Shown in pieces: positions 49,397 through 61,500 of a stretch of 64,000 nucleotides of DNA (positions are counted from its first letter, which is position 1; every line of letters begins with the position of its first letter). Where the stretch lies: NCBI GenBank assembly GCA_021234155.1, contig JAJEKV010000221.1, forward strand, positions 124,001-188,000, in the 5' to 3' direction. The DNA is from Isoetes taiwanensis (taxonomy: Eukaryota; Streptophyta; Lycopodiopsida; Isoetales; Isoetaceae). The notes below the pieces were generated by a model. The model saw only the letters and a program-made list of their open reading frames with translations. It was not told the origin of the DNA and ran no database searches. The position numbers and the translations under genes are program-made.

Positions 49397-50213
49397 GTCG
49401 GGACATATTTTTATTATCTATAAGCTGCCATATAAACAAAAACGAGCATCGCCCATATATTTCTGCTATGGGCTGAGCCCTATATTCAAAATCCAGATTT
49501 GGAGCCAAAGTCACGCGCATGATGTGGTAGAGGCAGTGATTAGGGTCCCAGCACAGGTGCACCACCACCCCTTGCGGGTTGGTCAGCAGATCATGATGAT
49601 CCGCTGATCCAGAAAGCCAACCGTCCATCAGGATGCTGCGGTTTCGCAGCTTCCACAGGTCCAAACTGTTCATCTTACAGGTGATCCACTCGTTGCAATT
49701 GCGGGGCATGGCACACTCATCTCCATCGTTGCCAAATGGTGCTCTCCTCTCGCATCTCGCTCGCCTTATATAGTCCTACTACCTAAGAATTCGCCTTCTG
49801 CTGATGTGTCTGCATGCAACTCACATTATAATACAAGATTTCAATATCTAGCCGCTTCTCATGGTACAACCTGCCACCCTCCCTCCTTAAAACTTTTGAC
49901 TCTCGAGGTGCCTCTCTTAATTAATTTTCCTTAATATCACGACCGTCTGTCATCATTACTCGTACCTTCTCACGATGTTCCATCCCATATCTTGACCATC
50001 CAATTGATCTTAAGCTCAAGTTTGGGGACTTAACAAAATTTTGGCCTTCAGGATGCTTTCTTTCTATCTGCTGCCATCTGGCACTACCAACGGCTACAAT
50101 TCCACTTCTGTTGCTGTCTATAAAACCCTTTCTGAACAGACGCAAGCCCTAAAAATTTTTGCACCTCTATCGCTCTCCGTCATCCGCTTCCTTTTTCTTC
50201 CTTGATCATCGCC

Positions 50214-52824
50214 ATGGCCGCCTCTCCCAAGCTTCCAACTCTCCAGGTTACCGCACCCATGGATCCCGCGCTTTTTGAATCAGTTGTTTTTTCTACTGCC
50301 ACTGTTCGAGATTCCTTGGAAGGTGCCATTCGAGATGTTGCGGAACAGGCCGGGCTATTCGAGTTCTCCAGGCAAGGACTCCCTGCTTCAAATCCTCTTT
50401 AACTGATGCCATTGTTGCCATCCACTCCCAGCATCCTATTGATTGGCCTCAGATCATGTTCCAGCGCTTGCTTCATGAAGTTGATCGAATTCGTCACTTC
50501 CCAGGTTCTGGTTTAGAATTTGCCATGGGTGCACATCTGCAAGCCATCACCAACCATTGTCTTCCGACCCCTAGTCAAGTCACTCCCACCAATCTTGATG
50601 TCGCCTCTCAAGCCTCCAGTCATCAGCCGTCTTCCACCATTCCTGCTATCAAAGAGCTTCAAGAGGAAAGTTCCCGTCACCGTCCTGGCCAACCGCCATC
50701 TCCACCACCTCGCGCGCCACGCCAAGAACTTGTCATTGATGTCCCGTCTTCTCAGTCCATAGAAATCGAAAATTCACACTCTCAACAAGTCTCTCAACAT
50801 AATACATCGGTCATTCCACTCCCTTCATTGCAAGTTCAACCTCCGCTACCTCCTCAGTCCAGACGTGCCCTCTATCAATATGAGCAAGTTGTCACAGAAT
50901 GTATGCTCAAACTTCAAGGTTCTCAGGAACAATTTATGAATGGCATCAAAAATTATATGGACTCCATGGATGCTGTTCACCGTGACCTCCAGGCAGCCAC
51001 CACTCAAGCGCAAACTCTCGAAGACAACCTCCAACGTAAGCATGCTGATTTGTTACAAACCCGTGAGGCTCTCCAGGCTGAACAAGACAAGAGTGCCATG
51101 CTAGAAGACCAACAAGTCCAATTGCAAGCAACCCTTCAAGAACTTCTGGCTCAAATCAAAGTTAAAGATCAACTTCTTACTGACAGTCAGGCTTTGTACA
51201 CAGGCCTACATAAGGATTACACCAGTCAGCTTCACCACGTTGCCCAAAGAGATAACCGCATTTCCACTCTAGAAGGTCAGTTAGCAGCATTTCAGACACA
51301 AGTCACGGCTTTGCAAGCTCAGCTTGCAGATGCTCAGAAGTAGAAGCTGATTGATGACACGGAAATTGCTAGCCTTCAGTTACAGCTTTCTACTCCAGGA
51401 CCATCCTCCTCACAGATCACGCACTCTCATCGGAAGATCCGTGATCAGTCCCGCCTTCTTGCTGAGAAGGATAATAGAATTTGTGATCTGGAACATCAGC
51501 TGCAGCAGGCCATTCAATCTGCTGACGACGCTCAGAGTCAGCACGAGACATACCTCCAGTTAGTTCTTACTATTCCAAGAGATTTCTCAACACCTACAAG
51601 CTATCTGGACTATGTTGTCTCCTGCCGTCATCTCTTCCTGCTTAAATGGTACTCAGCAAATGGCAAGATTCATGAGCCCCTCAGCAGCACTTATCTCCTC
51701 AATATTTGGTCTGACCTCTCTATTGAAGACAAAGTCTCTTTTGCGTTCTCTTGGTCTATGGCCTTCTTACTTGTGATGATAAAAAATTTTTCATTTTTCG
51801 CCTGGTTCAGCCTATGGCCTATGTCATTCATGATTTCTATCTGGCAGATACTCTCGACAAGTTTGATGATGGGCAAAGCCATGCTTTCCGTGGCAATGAA
51901 CTTGCTCAGTGGTTTTTGCCGCCCGAGAATAAATATTTGCAGGACCCGACACACGCCACCACATTCAAGGAAGAATATATGCCAGAGCTTGCTCATCACC
52001 TTCCCCTATGGATTGCTGAAACTTTGCAACAAGTCCAGGAAAATTTATCTGAAGATATGGGGATTCAGTTTGCACAGATTTATTTACAGCATCTTGGAGG
52101 TTACAACACCCTTCGTGCTTATCTTGACAGTCAGACCATTCTCACGGAATGGGTCTCTCCTCCTGTGCATACACTACTCACCTGTTCTGACTGGAAACAA
52201 TGATGTCAGACCTTAGATGCTGACCTCCTAAAGGGATTCCATGAGCAGGCCCAGAAGCCCACGATGCAACCCCCTCCTGAAAATCATCTGTATGCATCTC
52301 TTGGAGTGCCTCCACGCCATCAATATCTCACATCTGATTGGCGTTTCCCATTTTGGACCATCGTTCTGACTAGTCATGCAGATTGGACTCCTGCTCATAT
52401 TTCTACAGACCTCAGGTGGGATCCCCGTTTTGTTCGCCGCTCTGTCTGGCAAGAGGGTGACACCTTGGAACGAAATCGAAATTGGATCTATATCCCCAAT
52501 GAACGAGGCTGGCAGACGCCTGCTCAAACCGTCTGGGGTCTCACCCAGTTTTTGGAGCGTGCTGCTACCTCTCCAGATCCCTCAGTTCATCGTCAAGCCG
52601 GCTTCTGTACAGCCTTGAAGTGTCTTCTCCTCTGTTCCCTTGCATGCAAGCGCCCAATTTATTACTGCAATCCCAATGCTAGTGCAAGTGCTTTTGGCCT
52701 TCAGACATGTCTTCTCATGGAGTGCCAGTATATCCCTGCGGAAGCTCACCGTGCCCTTGAGGACATGGTGCAGTCTGGCTTTCTCCTTGATGCGACCCCT
52801 TCAATTGGTCTCAACACTCTGTAG
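50214..52824 (+). pseudogene. Extra ORF downstream of integrase: long coiled-coil protein, broken
   Basis: About 870 codons run from MAASPKLPTLQVTAPMDPAL to a stop at 52,824, in three frames. Breaks are a frameshift near 50,400, an in-frame TAG at 51,341, a frameshift near 51,755 and an in-frame TGA at 52,201. Residues about 40-210 are Pro/Ser-rich; about 210-440 form a heptad-rich coiled coil (LEDNLQRKHADLLQTREALQ onward); the rest is a mixed Trp/His-rich domain (SDWRFPFWTIVLTSHADWTP) ending LLMECQYIPAEAHRALEDMV. No membrane span, protease or nucleic-acid motif was recognised. It lies between integrase and the polypurine tract, so it is a third ORF of the gypsy element, not a host gene. Confidence 0.7.
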
Positions 52825-52961
52825 GCGCTCAAAGAACGGCAAGAACTTATCACGAAGTATCACTCTGGGCCGCCCTCATAGCCATCAAGATGATTTCCAA
52901 CATGTTTCTGGGTCCCGCCTCCTGAAACTGTTCCTGCTTATCTCTCCACTGAGTGTCATTT

Positions 52962-52973
52962 GGTGGGGAGGAG
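52962..52973 (+). other. Polypurine tract of the gypsy element
   Basis: GGTGGGGAGGAG directly before the TGTTAGT start of the 3' LTR. Confidence 0.8.
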
Positions 52974-53375
52974 TGTTAGTCCTGTACGTCCAGGTACAGG
53001 ACTATTCCTGACCATGGAGCAGGGCAGGAATAAGGCACCAGGTCAAGCATTGGGTAATAGACCCGCACCCCCATCGAAGTCCACGCAGAAGACTACGCCC
53101 GGGTCCAAGAAGAGACCCAGAACGGACAAATGACGGCCCCCGTGAAGTACAGTCCAGAGTCAGCAAGAATCTAGGCACATAAAGAAGGCACTGCTAGATT
53201 CTCTGAAAATCAGGCTCTGATCTAGGAGTTGGTAACAAGACCTGCCACATATCTATTTTGGGCCCAAGGCCGTTGTATTATATATATGAGTAGAGATAGA
53301 ACTCACGTTTTTAGATGAGAACTAGCACTTGTCTCTTTGGTTTTCCTCTCGTTTTGTGAGAGCTCATGTATACCA
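52974..53375 (+). mobile_element. 3' LTR of the truncated gypsy element
   Basis: It starts TGTTAGT after the polypurine tract. A perfect 10-bp stem with a 6-base loop (AGTCCTGTAC-GTCCAG-GTACAGGACT) lies at 52,978-53,003. A TATATATAT box is at about 53,280. The end is placed at ACCA (53,375) because a primer-site-like ATTGATATCAAGG follows; an alternative end is near 53,467. No upstream LTR copy was found in the window. Confidence 0.65.
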
Positions 53376-54570
53376 ATTGATATCAAGGAAGTCTGATTCT
53401 TCTCATTGTTTTGTGTTGTTCTTTTCTACTTTTTTCTCTCGGTTCTCTTGCAAAATCCCGCGTGACACTCAGTCTGGATTCTCCTGTTTGATCCAAGGGT
53501 CCTCATAGAGGGCTGTCTTGCAGGAGATCCCGAACCCAGACCCCAAACAACGATCTCAGTCCTATTCAATATATCACCATAATACCATCCGTGTTTTGCA
53601 GGTTGTAATCCAACCCAATAAGGCTGGATAGCATGAGGGTTAATTTGCAAACTTTACTGTACTTATTTCTTTATAATAAGAGAAGCCTCGACTGGCTTGT
53701 GTAATCAGGCCTGTGTGTTGCTGATTGCAGCTGCAGAAGCTACTCACGCCACTATTCCTCCTGCAGAAAATGTTAACCAATCAGCACATACATCAGTTGA
53801 ATTGGAAGCTCCAGCTTGGCCTTCAACACTTAGAACCAACAATGAGGTGTTAGAACAGCTGGCCATGACTCTGACGGGGTAAAGAACGCAGGTTGGTCAT
53901 AAGCACGACCATGGCACACGACCATGGCAAGGATCCAAAGGCCGATCAGACAAGCCGGCCATGCCTTGCATGAGCTCAGTCAGGCTGATCAAGCAGCTGA
54001 TCATGACAGGGTTTCAGCAACACACAAAGCCTAACCTTGCAATAAATGATGCCTCCAAGCCGTTGAAATAGCCGGCCATGATTAGAGTGTAATCATAGGC
54101 CGATCCGAGTGTAAACATTATTTTTCATAGCTTCTTGAAATGAAATTTATGAAGAATACAAAGAGGATGAGGATTTTAACAATATAGTACCAAAAGAATC
54201 TGATGTGCTTCCATCAGAATTTGATTATTCATGTTAAACCAGACGTATGTTATATGGCTGAGCCAATAGAAAAGGATGTAACTAGAAATGATTCTCCATT
54301 GTTCTGCAATCTACACCAGTACATGAAATACATCGAAATGTTATTCAACCTTATCTAACAACTCAAGACTTGGAAAAGATCATTTTAATTATTGAAGCTG
54401 AATCTCAGATAGTCCAAAACTGAGTTAATCTTCCATTACATATTCAAGAGGCGGCAATTAAGTTACTGCAAGTATACAATATGTTTTTGCTTAGAATTAT
54501 CACAATTTAAGAGGTATTGATCCGAAAGTTTATTTAATAAGAATACTTTTAATCCCAAATACTAGGCCTA
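53376..54570. other. Unassigned region between gypsy remnants
   Basis: If 53,376 is a primer site, this could be the leader of a second, tandem element sharing the LTR. A GGCCATG/CCGATC-rich stretch (53,900-54,130) looks like LTR-type regulatory sequence, and from about 54,190 the plus strand has polyprotein-like text with stops (for example LHIQEAAIKLLQVYN near 54,440). Confidence 0.3.
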
Positions 54571-55650
54571 TATTAAAGAGCCTATCACATGAATCCAAAT
54601 TTTGCAGCGAGTATAAAAGAAGACATTGATAAGCTCTTACAAACTGGGTTCGTCTTTGAAGTAGAAACAAGTGCATGGGTCTCTCTCGTAGTAGTTGTAC
54701 AGAAGAAAAATGGTAAATTTAGAGTTTGCATAGATTTTTGTAAACTCAATGGTGCAACTGAAAAAGACCACTTCCAGATCAAGTGCTTGAAAAAGTATCT
54801 GGTCATGAATGATACTCCTTTATGGATGGCTTTAGTGGCTATAACCATATTAGAATACATCCTACTGATCAATTGAAGACTATGTTCATCACTGAATTTG
54901 GAACATTTGTGCATAAGGTCATACCGTTTAGTTTAAGTAATGCTCTTTCAGTGTTCCAACGTACTATGCTTATGGTATTCAAATGATATATTGGCCACTT
55001 TATGGAAATATTTCTAGACGACTTCACAGTCTACAACGATTTAAACAATCATTTGACCAAGCTGCGTTTCTATTTCAACAGATATCGTGAGCATGGAGTT
55101 CCTTTAAACCTCGAGAAATGTACCTTTTTTGTCAATCAAGGAGTTTTGCTTAGACATATGGTGTCTAAGGAAGGGCTACTCACACATCCAACTAAGATAC
55201 AAGCAGTAATTGACATGCCTCCACCCCAAAATATTACTCAGTAAAACAATTTATGGGGAAGGCCAATTACTATATAAAATTCTGGCCAAAATGGGCTAAA
55301 AAAGCATCACCTTTGAATGAGTTGGTTAGTCCAAAAACAAAATGTAAATGGACAAATGCTTGCTAAGCATTTGACAAAATCAAGTTGTTAATAGCATCAA
55401 CACCCGTTTTAATTACTTCACATTGGATAAAGAGTTTCATGTCCATGTGGATGCATCCAAAATGGCTATTGGTTGTCTTAATATAACATATTAGCTCAAA
55501 AGCCAATCCATTATGCATCTAGGATTCAATAGAAGCATCTTAAACTCATGCTCTACGCACGTTTTCATAAAGTGAAATGCAAAAATATGGAATACAGCCA
55601 TAATTTACAAAGATTGTGAGTCTTGCAATCTTGAGTATTCAATTCACGTA
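54571..55650 (+). pseudogene. Decayed Ty3/gypsy reverse transcriptase and RNase H fragment
   Basis: Clear RT motifs in order: IKEDIDKLLQTGFVFEVE, VVVVQKKNGKFRVCIDF, then in another frame FSGYNHIRIHPTDQLKTMF, TEFGTFVHKVIPFSL, the catalytic FLDDF (near 55,013), LNLEKCTFFVNQGVLL and VSKEGLLTHPTKIQAVIDM. An RNase H-linker remnant follows (YYIKFWPKWAKKASPLNELV). Frameshifts at about 54,815, 54,985 and 55,245, plus stops, show it is dead. The style resembles plant non-chromoviral gypsy elements, and its protein differs from the integrase element upstream, so it is a separate insertion or an old partner. Confidence 0.85.
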
Positions 55651-56220
55651 ACCTAGGTCTATTCTTGCAGCCGTCTCCAAACATCCACATGCTAAATGAA
55701 ATCTAAGTAATTTGTGATAGAGAGAGATCCCTCTGCAAAAAAAGCTCATCTTCACTCTTACTAGATCTTCAAAAGAAATAATCGCAAGGCAAAACAATGC
55801 CCATTAGTGGACAAAGGAGGCAGCCACAAATATTTCATTTAGTGCCTGGAACTATACAAATGCTTGCAGGTTTGGGCCAAGGTAAACGATCAAATATTTA
55901 GGAGGTTTTTGTATTTTCCTCAACTGCACAATTGAAAAATAAGACAGAAACTAGGCTCTCTCAGTTTTTGCATGAACTGGCTATGATCCTTTTCATCATA
56001 CACCATGTTGCATTTACTAAAAATATATCAGTGCAAAAAAAAGCCTTTGCCATATTGCGCATATCCAAGAATCAATGCACGCCACAATACACCATCTCAT
56101 TCTGACAGTACCGTAAAGTTACTATCAGCTTCTAGCAAGCTCCCACATTTTATTGTGTCTAAATGTGCCCTGTAAAACGAGTAATAAGAAATGGAAAAAT
56201 ACTGAAAATGGAGAAAAAGA
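55651..56220. other. AT-rich stretch, nothing recognised
   Basis: Possibly the remainder of the decayed gypsy element. No frame, repeat or RNA gene was identified. Confidence 0.4.
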
Positions 56221-59200
56221 TATTATTATTATTATTATTATATTATGTCTATTGCTCTCTTGGGCCTCGAGAGACCATGGAGCACAAGAACAACAATCTT
56301 TACAGCAGTAAAAAGGAACGGTGTACATCCACCGCCTTAATATATGGTCCTAATGTTTTTGGTGGCATATGGAACAATGAGTGCAAATCTGTGATCTGTA
56401 TTCCAAAATTGAGCCTGATATGTGTATATTCTGTACAAAGTAGAAAAACATGGTGTTCGTCTTCGATGCTTCCAGATTTGCACATCTTACACAAACGGTC
56501 CTCCACCGAGTCTTTGACCATCTTCTGTCTCGATTTCTAGCTTATGTGCCGGTTCAGACTTTCGCTATCAACTGCTTTTTGATTCCTTGGTATACTTGCA
56601 TGTAAATAACCTTGACATTCATAGGTATCTAAGTGATTGAAACAAGTTTGATAATTGTAGCATTCTTTTCCCCTGGTTACGCCCATAAGCGGTCTACTAC
56701 TAGTTTATCTAGTAGATCTCTTGTTTCTGTTTATCCTTTGGCCAATTTGATTCATGTACACCCCATCTATTAAGCCCATGTCATAAGGTTTTTTTCCAAC
56801 ACGCCTCTGCGTTCCCCATAGTAGGCTGGGATAGACGGTTTGGGTGATGCTCGACTCTATTAAAGTAGTTTATTGCTTGATATAAGCCTTCAAGTTCTAA
56901 AGGGAGCATGCCTACTTCAGCCAAAGATTATTGCATATGGGATCCGGGATCTAATCCCAAGTTCTTCTCTCAAAAACATTTTTTGAACCGCTTCAACTGT
57001 TTCCACATGCGAGGTGAGATGCCGGGTCCCCAAATGGGAACACCATATAGTGTCCTTTGTTTGAACCGAGTTTTGAATAAGATTCTTTTTAATCCCCAAT
57101 CAGTAAGGGAGGCCCTGTTGCATTTTGCCAGCATGCTATACAAAGCCGCTTTCCCACCTGAAGCTCTCCTGTTGAGACATTTTTTCCAACTATAGTTTGA
57201 GGTAATATCAATCCCAAGATATTTGTAGCTCTCTACAATTTCCATAACCTGATTCTTGTACATAAAATTCGGTCTGTCTCTGGTGCCGAATATCATGATT
57301 TTGGATTTGGCTAGATTTACACTCATCTTTTTTGTTTCACAGAAAGCCTCCAAACTGTTTAGATGCTCCTGTAATGTTTTTGGTTTACTTGCTAGCAAGA
57401 CGACATCATCGGCATAAAGGAGAAGCTGGACCACATATGTGCCCAATTTAGTGCCTGCCAGAGATCTGTCTCTCAACCATTCATCCAACTCGTCTATGAA
57501 TATCCCGAACAAGGTGGGTGATAATGGACAACCCTGGCGTACCCCAACTGTGCTCCTGATCGTGTCACACTCCACTTGAATCAAGACTTCTGCATATAAT
57601 TGCGAAACTGCCTCTCTTATTTCTTGTGGGACGCCTAACTGAATCATTCTTTCACTAAGCTCTTTGCGCGGAACTGTATCAAATGCTTTGGTAAAGTCTA
57701 TAAACGCCATGAACAATGCTGCATTGGGAGTTTTTGCATTTTCTATCAAGGTTCTGAGGGTTAGCACATGATCTAACGTATTATGATCCCTCCTGAAACC
57801 TGCTTGACATGGTGAACGATATACGCATGTTACGCCCTAAGAGCTTAATTTGCCTTCCAAGAGGCTGCCTAGAAGTTTGGCAAACACACTGCCTATCAAG
57901 ATTGTCCTGTAGTTGCCTGCTACTATTTTGTCTCCTCCCTTATGAATTGGATGGACTCGATTAGTTCTCCAGTTGGCTGGCATCCCTAGCATGAGGCTCT
58001 TATTTAATAAATCTGTCAAAATGGAGAGAGTTTTATCTCCTCCCCATTTAAGGAGCTCCACACAAAGTCCATCTGCATCATGGGCTTTATTATTAGCTAT
58101 TTTGGATAGGCAATCCTGGACCTCTATTTCTGTAAAAAGTTCAGATTTTGGAGCTATTATTGGCATGCAATCGGGCGCTTTTTTCATATAGGGCCATGAC
58201 CAAATTAGTTAGAGCGCCAACGTCCACACAAGCTTGGTGCGGTTTTCCTTTCAACGTGTTCGAAGCTTTTTGGATGTTTTACAGGCGCTCACTTAATTGT
58301 GCTCTTCTTTGCTCATAATATGCTCGTTTCTTCTTCCTGATCATTTGTTTGTACCATTTTGGTTTGCAGATACAGTTCTGTGGCAGCTTGCTCCTAGCAT
58401 CTTGGCATTCTAAATCCCACCATGAATTGCGTGGTGCGCCCCGCATGTGTTTCTTAGAGACCCCAAAGATCTCCTTGGCAGCAGTTAATACAAGTTTTTG
58501 GAATCGATGTGCATCTTCTTCAAACTGCCCTGACCATGTGGCGTCTGTCAGAGTCTTTTCTATATGTGCTTTGTATTCCTTGTGATGCTCATAACTCACT
58601 TTTTATCCTTGGACTAAACTTTGAGATTGTTTTTCTCGGGGCTGCTCGTACTTTTAACACCATGTGCAATGGTGAATGGTCCGACTGTGGGTAATTTAGT
58701 GCTGTGAAAAAGTCTACTATCGAGCTTTATCTCTTGCAATGAGATAATCTATTGTGCTGGCCCCTGCATGATTTTGGTAAGTGAGCTTCCCAGAGAGACT
58801 GAGGAAATGATCTTATTCCATTAATTATTTTCAGCCTGGATACTGTGCATAGTTCAAGCAGCCTCTCACCCATTTCATTTGAGGTGTTATCTTTCAAATT
58901 CTCGTTATATGCTAGATCGTCCACTTCATCCAAGTATATGTTTGCAAGATCTTCAAACATTCTTGCTTGCTGGGAGCCTGTGCGCCCATTGAAATCCCCT
59001 GTTAAGAATATCTCACCTTGAGCGTAATAGTCCAGATATCGAGCAAAGGCGCCAAATGGATTATCCTTGTCCAGTCCATGCCTTTTGTATATATTAGCGC
59101 TTTCTGGAGCAAAATAACATACTGCCAGAAACAACAACTGATTATTCCCTTTCATTTGCAACCAAATATATTGGTTGTTTGTATCTAATTTTAGGATCTG

Positions 59201-59605
59201 AATATCATGTCCTGATCCTACTCGCTTATATACAGCAACCCCTCCAAAACCCCTTCCTGCTCCTGTCATTTTCTCGTTCCATACTTGCCCAAGTATCTCA
59301 AATCCAGGTATGTCAGGAAGACTACGAAATTGATGCATCCATGTTTCCGTGAAGCATAATACATCCTGATTTTTCCAGACATCTAGAGTAGCATTCACCT
59401 TTGCTTGCGTAAGTCCGTGTGCATTCCATAAACTTATTCTCAAGGCCCCTGCTTCCTATTTGTGTTTCCTTACCGCCCTTTTCCCACCAAAAACTAGGCA
59501 TTCATTTGTTCGTATACACATAAAGCCACTATTTTCAAGATGATCAGGATCATGAATGAACAACAAGTCTCTGTAAATGTGAAGAACTGGTCCCTTTTTA
59601 CCCTA
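56221..59605 (-). pseudogene. LINE4: nearly complete LINE with (TAA)n tail
   Basis: On the minus strand: the end of ORF1 (GPVLHIYRDLLFIHDPDHLE...GKRAVRKHK, about 59,600-59,458), then ORF2. The endonuclease (59,443-58,727) has SLWNAHGL, CFTETWMHQF, GDFNGRTGSQQ, and after a frameshift PQSDHSPLHMV. The linker frame (58,599-58,279) and the RT finger frame (58,187-57,837, VHPIHKGGD) follow. The main RT frame (57,767-56,970) has FDTVPRKELSERM, GVRQGCPLSPTLFGIFIDEL and an intact YADDVVLL. The C-terminus has LCKMCKSGSIEDEHHVFLLC. The 3' end is (TAA)n at 56,246-56,221 rather than (TC)n, so this is a different lineage from LINE1-3. Frameshifts at about 58,725, 58,240, 57,800 and 56,960 inactivate it. 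Confidence 0.9.
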
Positions 59606-59894
59606 CATATCAAAACTTTGATTAGGTTCAGGAAAAGATAAAATCATTCACAATCATGAGCAAGAAATATGACACTACGGTTCAATTAACATCCAGAAGA
59701 CATATGAATAAGCAAGAATTCAAGCAAATCTTGTACCTCAGGTTAGGCATGTCTACTAACAATGCAGAAATCAATAAATTTTGAAGATGTACATGGAATA
59801 TTGTACCAATATTTTTATTTCTGAGGAGCTATTCTTCTGAATTGGCTTGCACGCTTCCTAGAAAGACAAATTTCTATGGTTTATTAGAATAGAT

Positions 59895-60300
59895 TAGGCT
59901 TTTATCATCCATGGAGATCAATCGGCCTCAAAAGAGAAAGTGCAGTAGACCTCCCTTCAAGGTTTTCGAGGGAAAAACCATGGCAGTAATAAGAATACTA
60001 TCAAAACTGTACAGATATACATATGAGACAAGACTGATTCAAGTCATGTGTGTGGCCGGGGGCGGGGACAGAGTTGGTTCCGCAGATCCATTACCGCTGG
60101 AGGTATGATCCCAACATCCGACTGAAGTTGTGATGAGTATGACATGTAGCGATTGGTTAAGCCTGGCATAGTGCGCCCGGATTTGGTCATATACTGGACA
60201 TCCCTGTAGGGTATGGCATTCATCTTCAATGGCCCCCATTTGACAGCGTCTACAGAACCCATCTTGCCATAGTTCCCCAATCCATCTCCCTGTCTCAATA
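59895..60300 (-). pseudogene. LINE5: 3' fragment of a LINE6-like element
   Basis: The minus strand gives CRRCQMGAIEDECHTLQGCP and YDQIRAHYARLNQ, matching the LINE6b text CQCCQTGAIEDESH. Its 3' UTR shares the CGAGGGAAAAACCATGG box and a GATGATAAAAG end. Everything 5' of the zinc motif is missing. This copy was the guide for placing the LINE6 breakpoint: it shows RWIGELWQDGFCRRC without interruption. Confidence 0.75.
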
Positions 60301-60315
60301 CAGAGGTCTCAATAC

Positions 60316-60414
60316 AGAGACGGTGTGCACCTGTACAAATTGAGGCCTACATGAGCTTAGTCCTTAGAGACAGTGTGCACCTGTACGAATTGAGGCCTAC
60401 ATGAGCTTAGTCCT
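60316..60414. repeat. Tandem duplication of about 49 bp
   Basis: Two copies of a unit containing GTGTGCACCTGTAC and GAGGCCTACATGAGCTTAGT, differing at two or three bases. Confidence 0.85.
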
Positions 60415-60623
60415 TGAATCCTTATATTTTTTAGAGATTCCAAGCTAATATGTCTATAAGGTTTGAAATTGAATTTTCATTCTTGTTTTTGGTGGCCAAA
60501 AAACCGTGGAGCCCAAAAAGGCTTATTTTCTTCAAGTCGATATTAATTTCCAAGGTCCACTTTTGGCATGCACATATGGCATGAGTTTTCACATATGTTT
60601 GTCGCATCAGATGCGCATGCGAC

Positions 60624-60841
60624 ATGCGCAATGGGACATGCTTTTGGTACTGCAACCTGCATCTTGGAATAACATATTGGATTTCCACTGCGCAGGGGCA
60701 TTTGGTCTAGTGATAACACACTAGTCGTAGAAATGCGCAATGGGACATGCTTTTGGTACTGTAACTTGCATCTTGGAATAACATATTGGATTTCCATTGC
60801 GCAGGGGCATTTGGTCTAGTGATAACACACTAGTCGTAGAA
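60624..60841. repeat. 109-bp tandem duplication containing a tRNA-like A box
   Basis: Two 109-bp units (60,624-60,732 and 60,733-60,841) start ATGCGCAATGGGACATGC and end CACACTAGTCGTAGAA, with few differences. Each unit ends in TTTGGTCTAGTGATAACAC, which looks like a tRNA A box. After the second copy a B-box-like CAGCTCGAGACC follows at about 60,855, so the pair may be a rearranged tRNA-derived SINE head. Confidence 0.8.
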
Positions 60842-61500
60842 CAGCTACACCTCCAGCTCGAGACCGCTCAAAGTTGCATTATGTATAGTTCTGTCCAATG
60901 GCATCTATCTCTCTATTGAAATATAGTTTATAGATCATTAGTCAATGGCCACAGATTATTTCTGGATTTCAGCCAAAATGCCAAAAACGCAGGTCTCCCA
61001 TAAACAAAAGATGAATATATATTTTTAATCTATTAGGTATAAATGCACAGAGCTGTGTGTGATAAATTTATCCTAAAGGTTGAACTTCATATTAAAGGGC
61101 AGCCTTCAGAGATAAGTTTATCGAAAATTAATTTACCAAGAAGCACGCAACTTCTATTTAAAGGGCGATAACGTCTATTTTACAAAGGTAAAATCAAAGA
61201 TGCAACTGGATAAGTAGGAAATTGGATGGAACAACATGGGTTGTCAACATTCTAGATGCATCCTGTGTTCAACAATTCGCATTCTGATTTTAAGATAGAA
61301 AGTCCATATATAAAGGTAATATGTAGCATTATAACAGGGGGTTTTTTTTTGTGATTTTATACGCTTTTTGGCATGGTTTTCATATGATTTCATGGGCGTA
61401 TTGCATGAGGCATACTAATCAGTATATCTAGAGTGCACTCTACATTTTATTGTCTAAATTCCATATCACCAATGGTTTATCCATACCCTCCACAAATAAA
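60842..61500. other. Intergenic DNA, nothing recognised
   Basis: AT-rich sequence. No gene, tandem repeat or transposon end was seen apart from the possible B box near 60,855. Confidence 0.4.
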
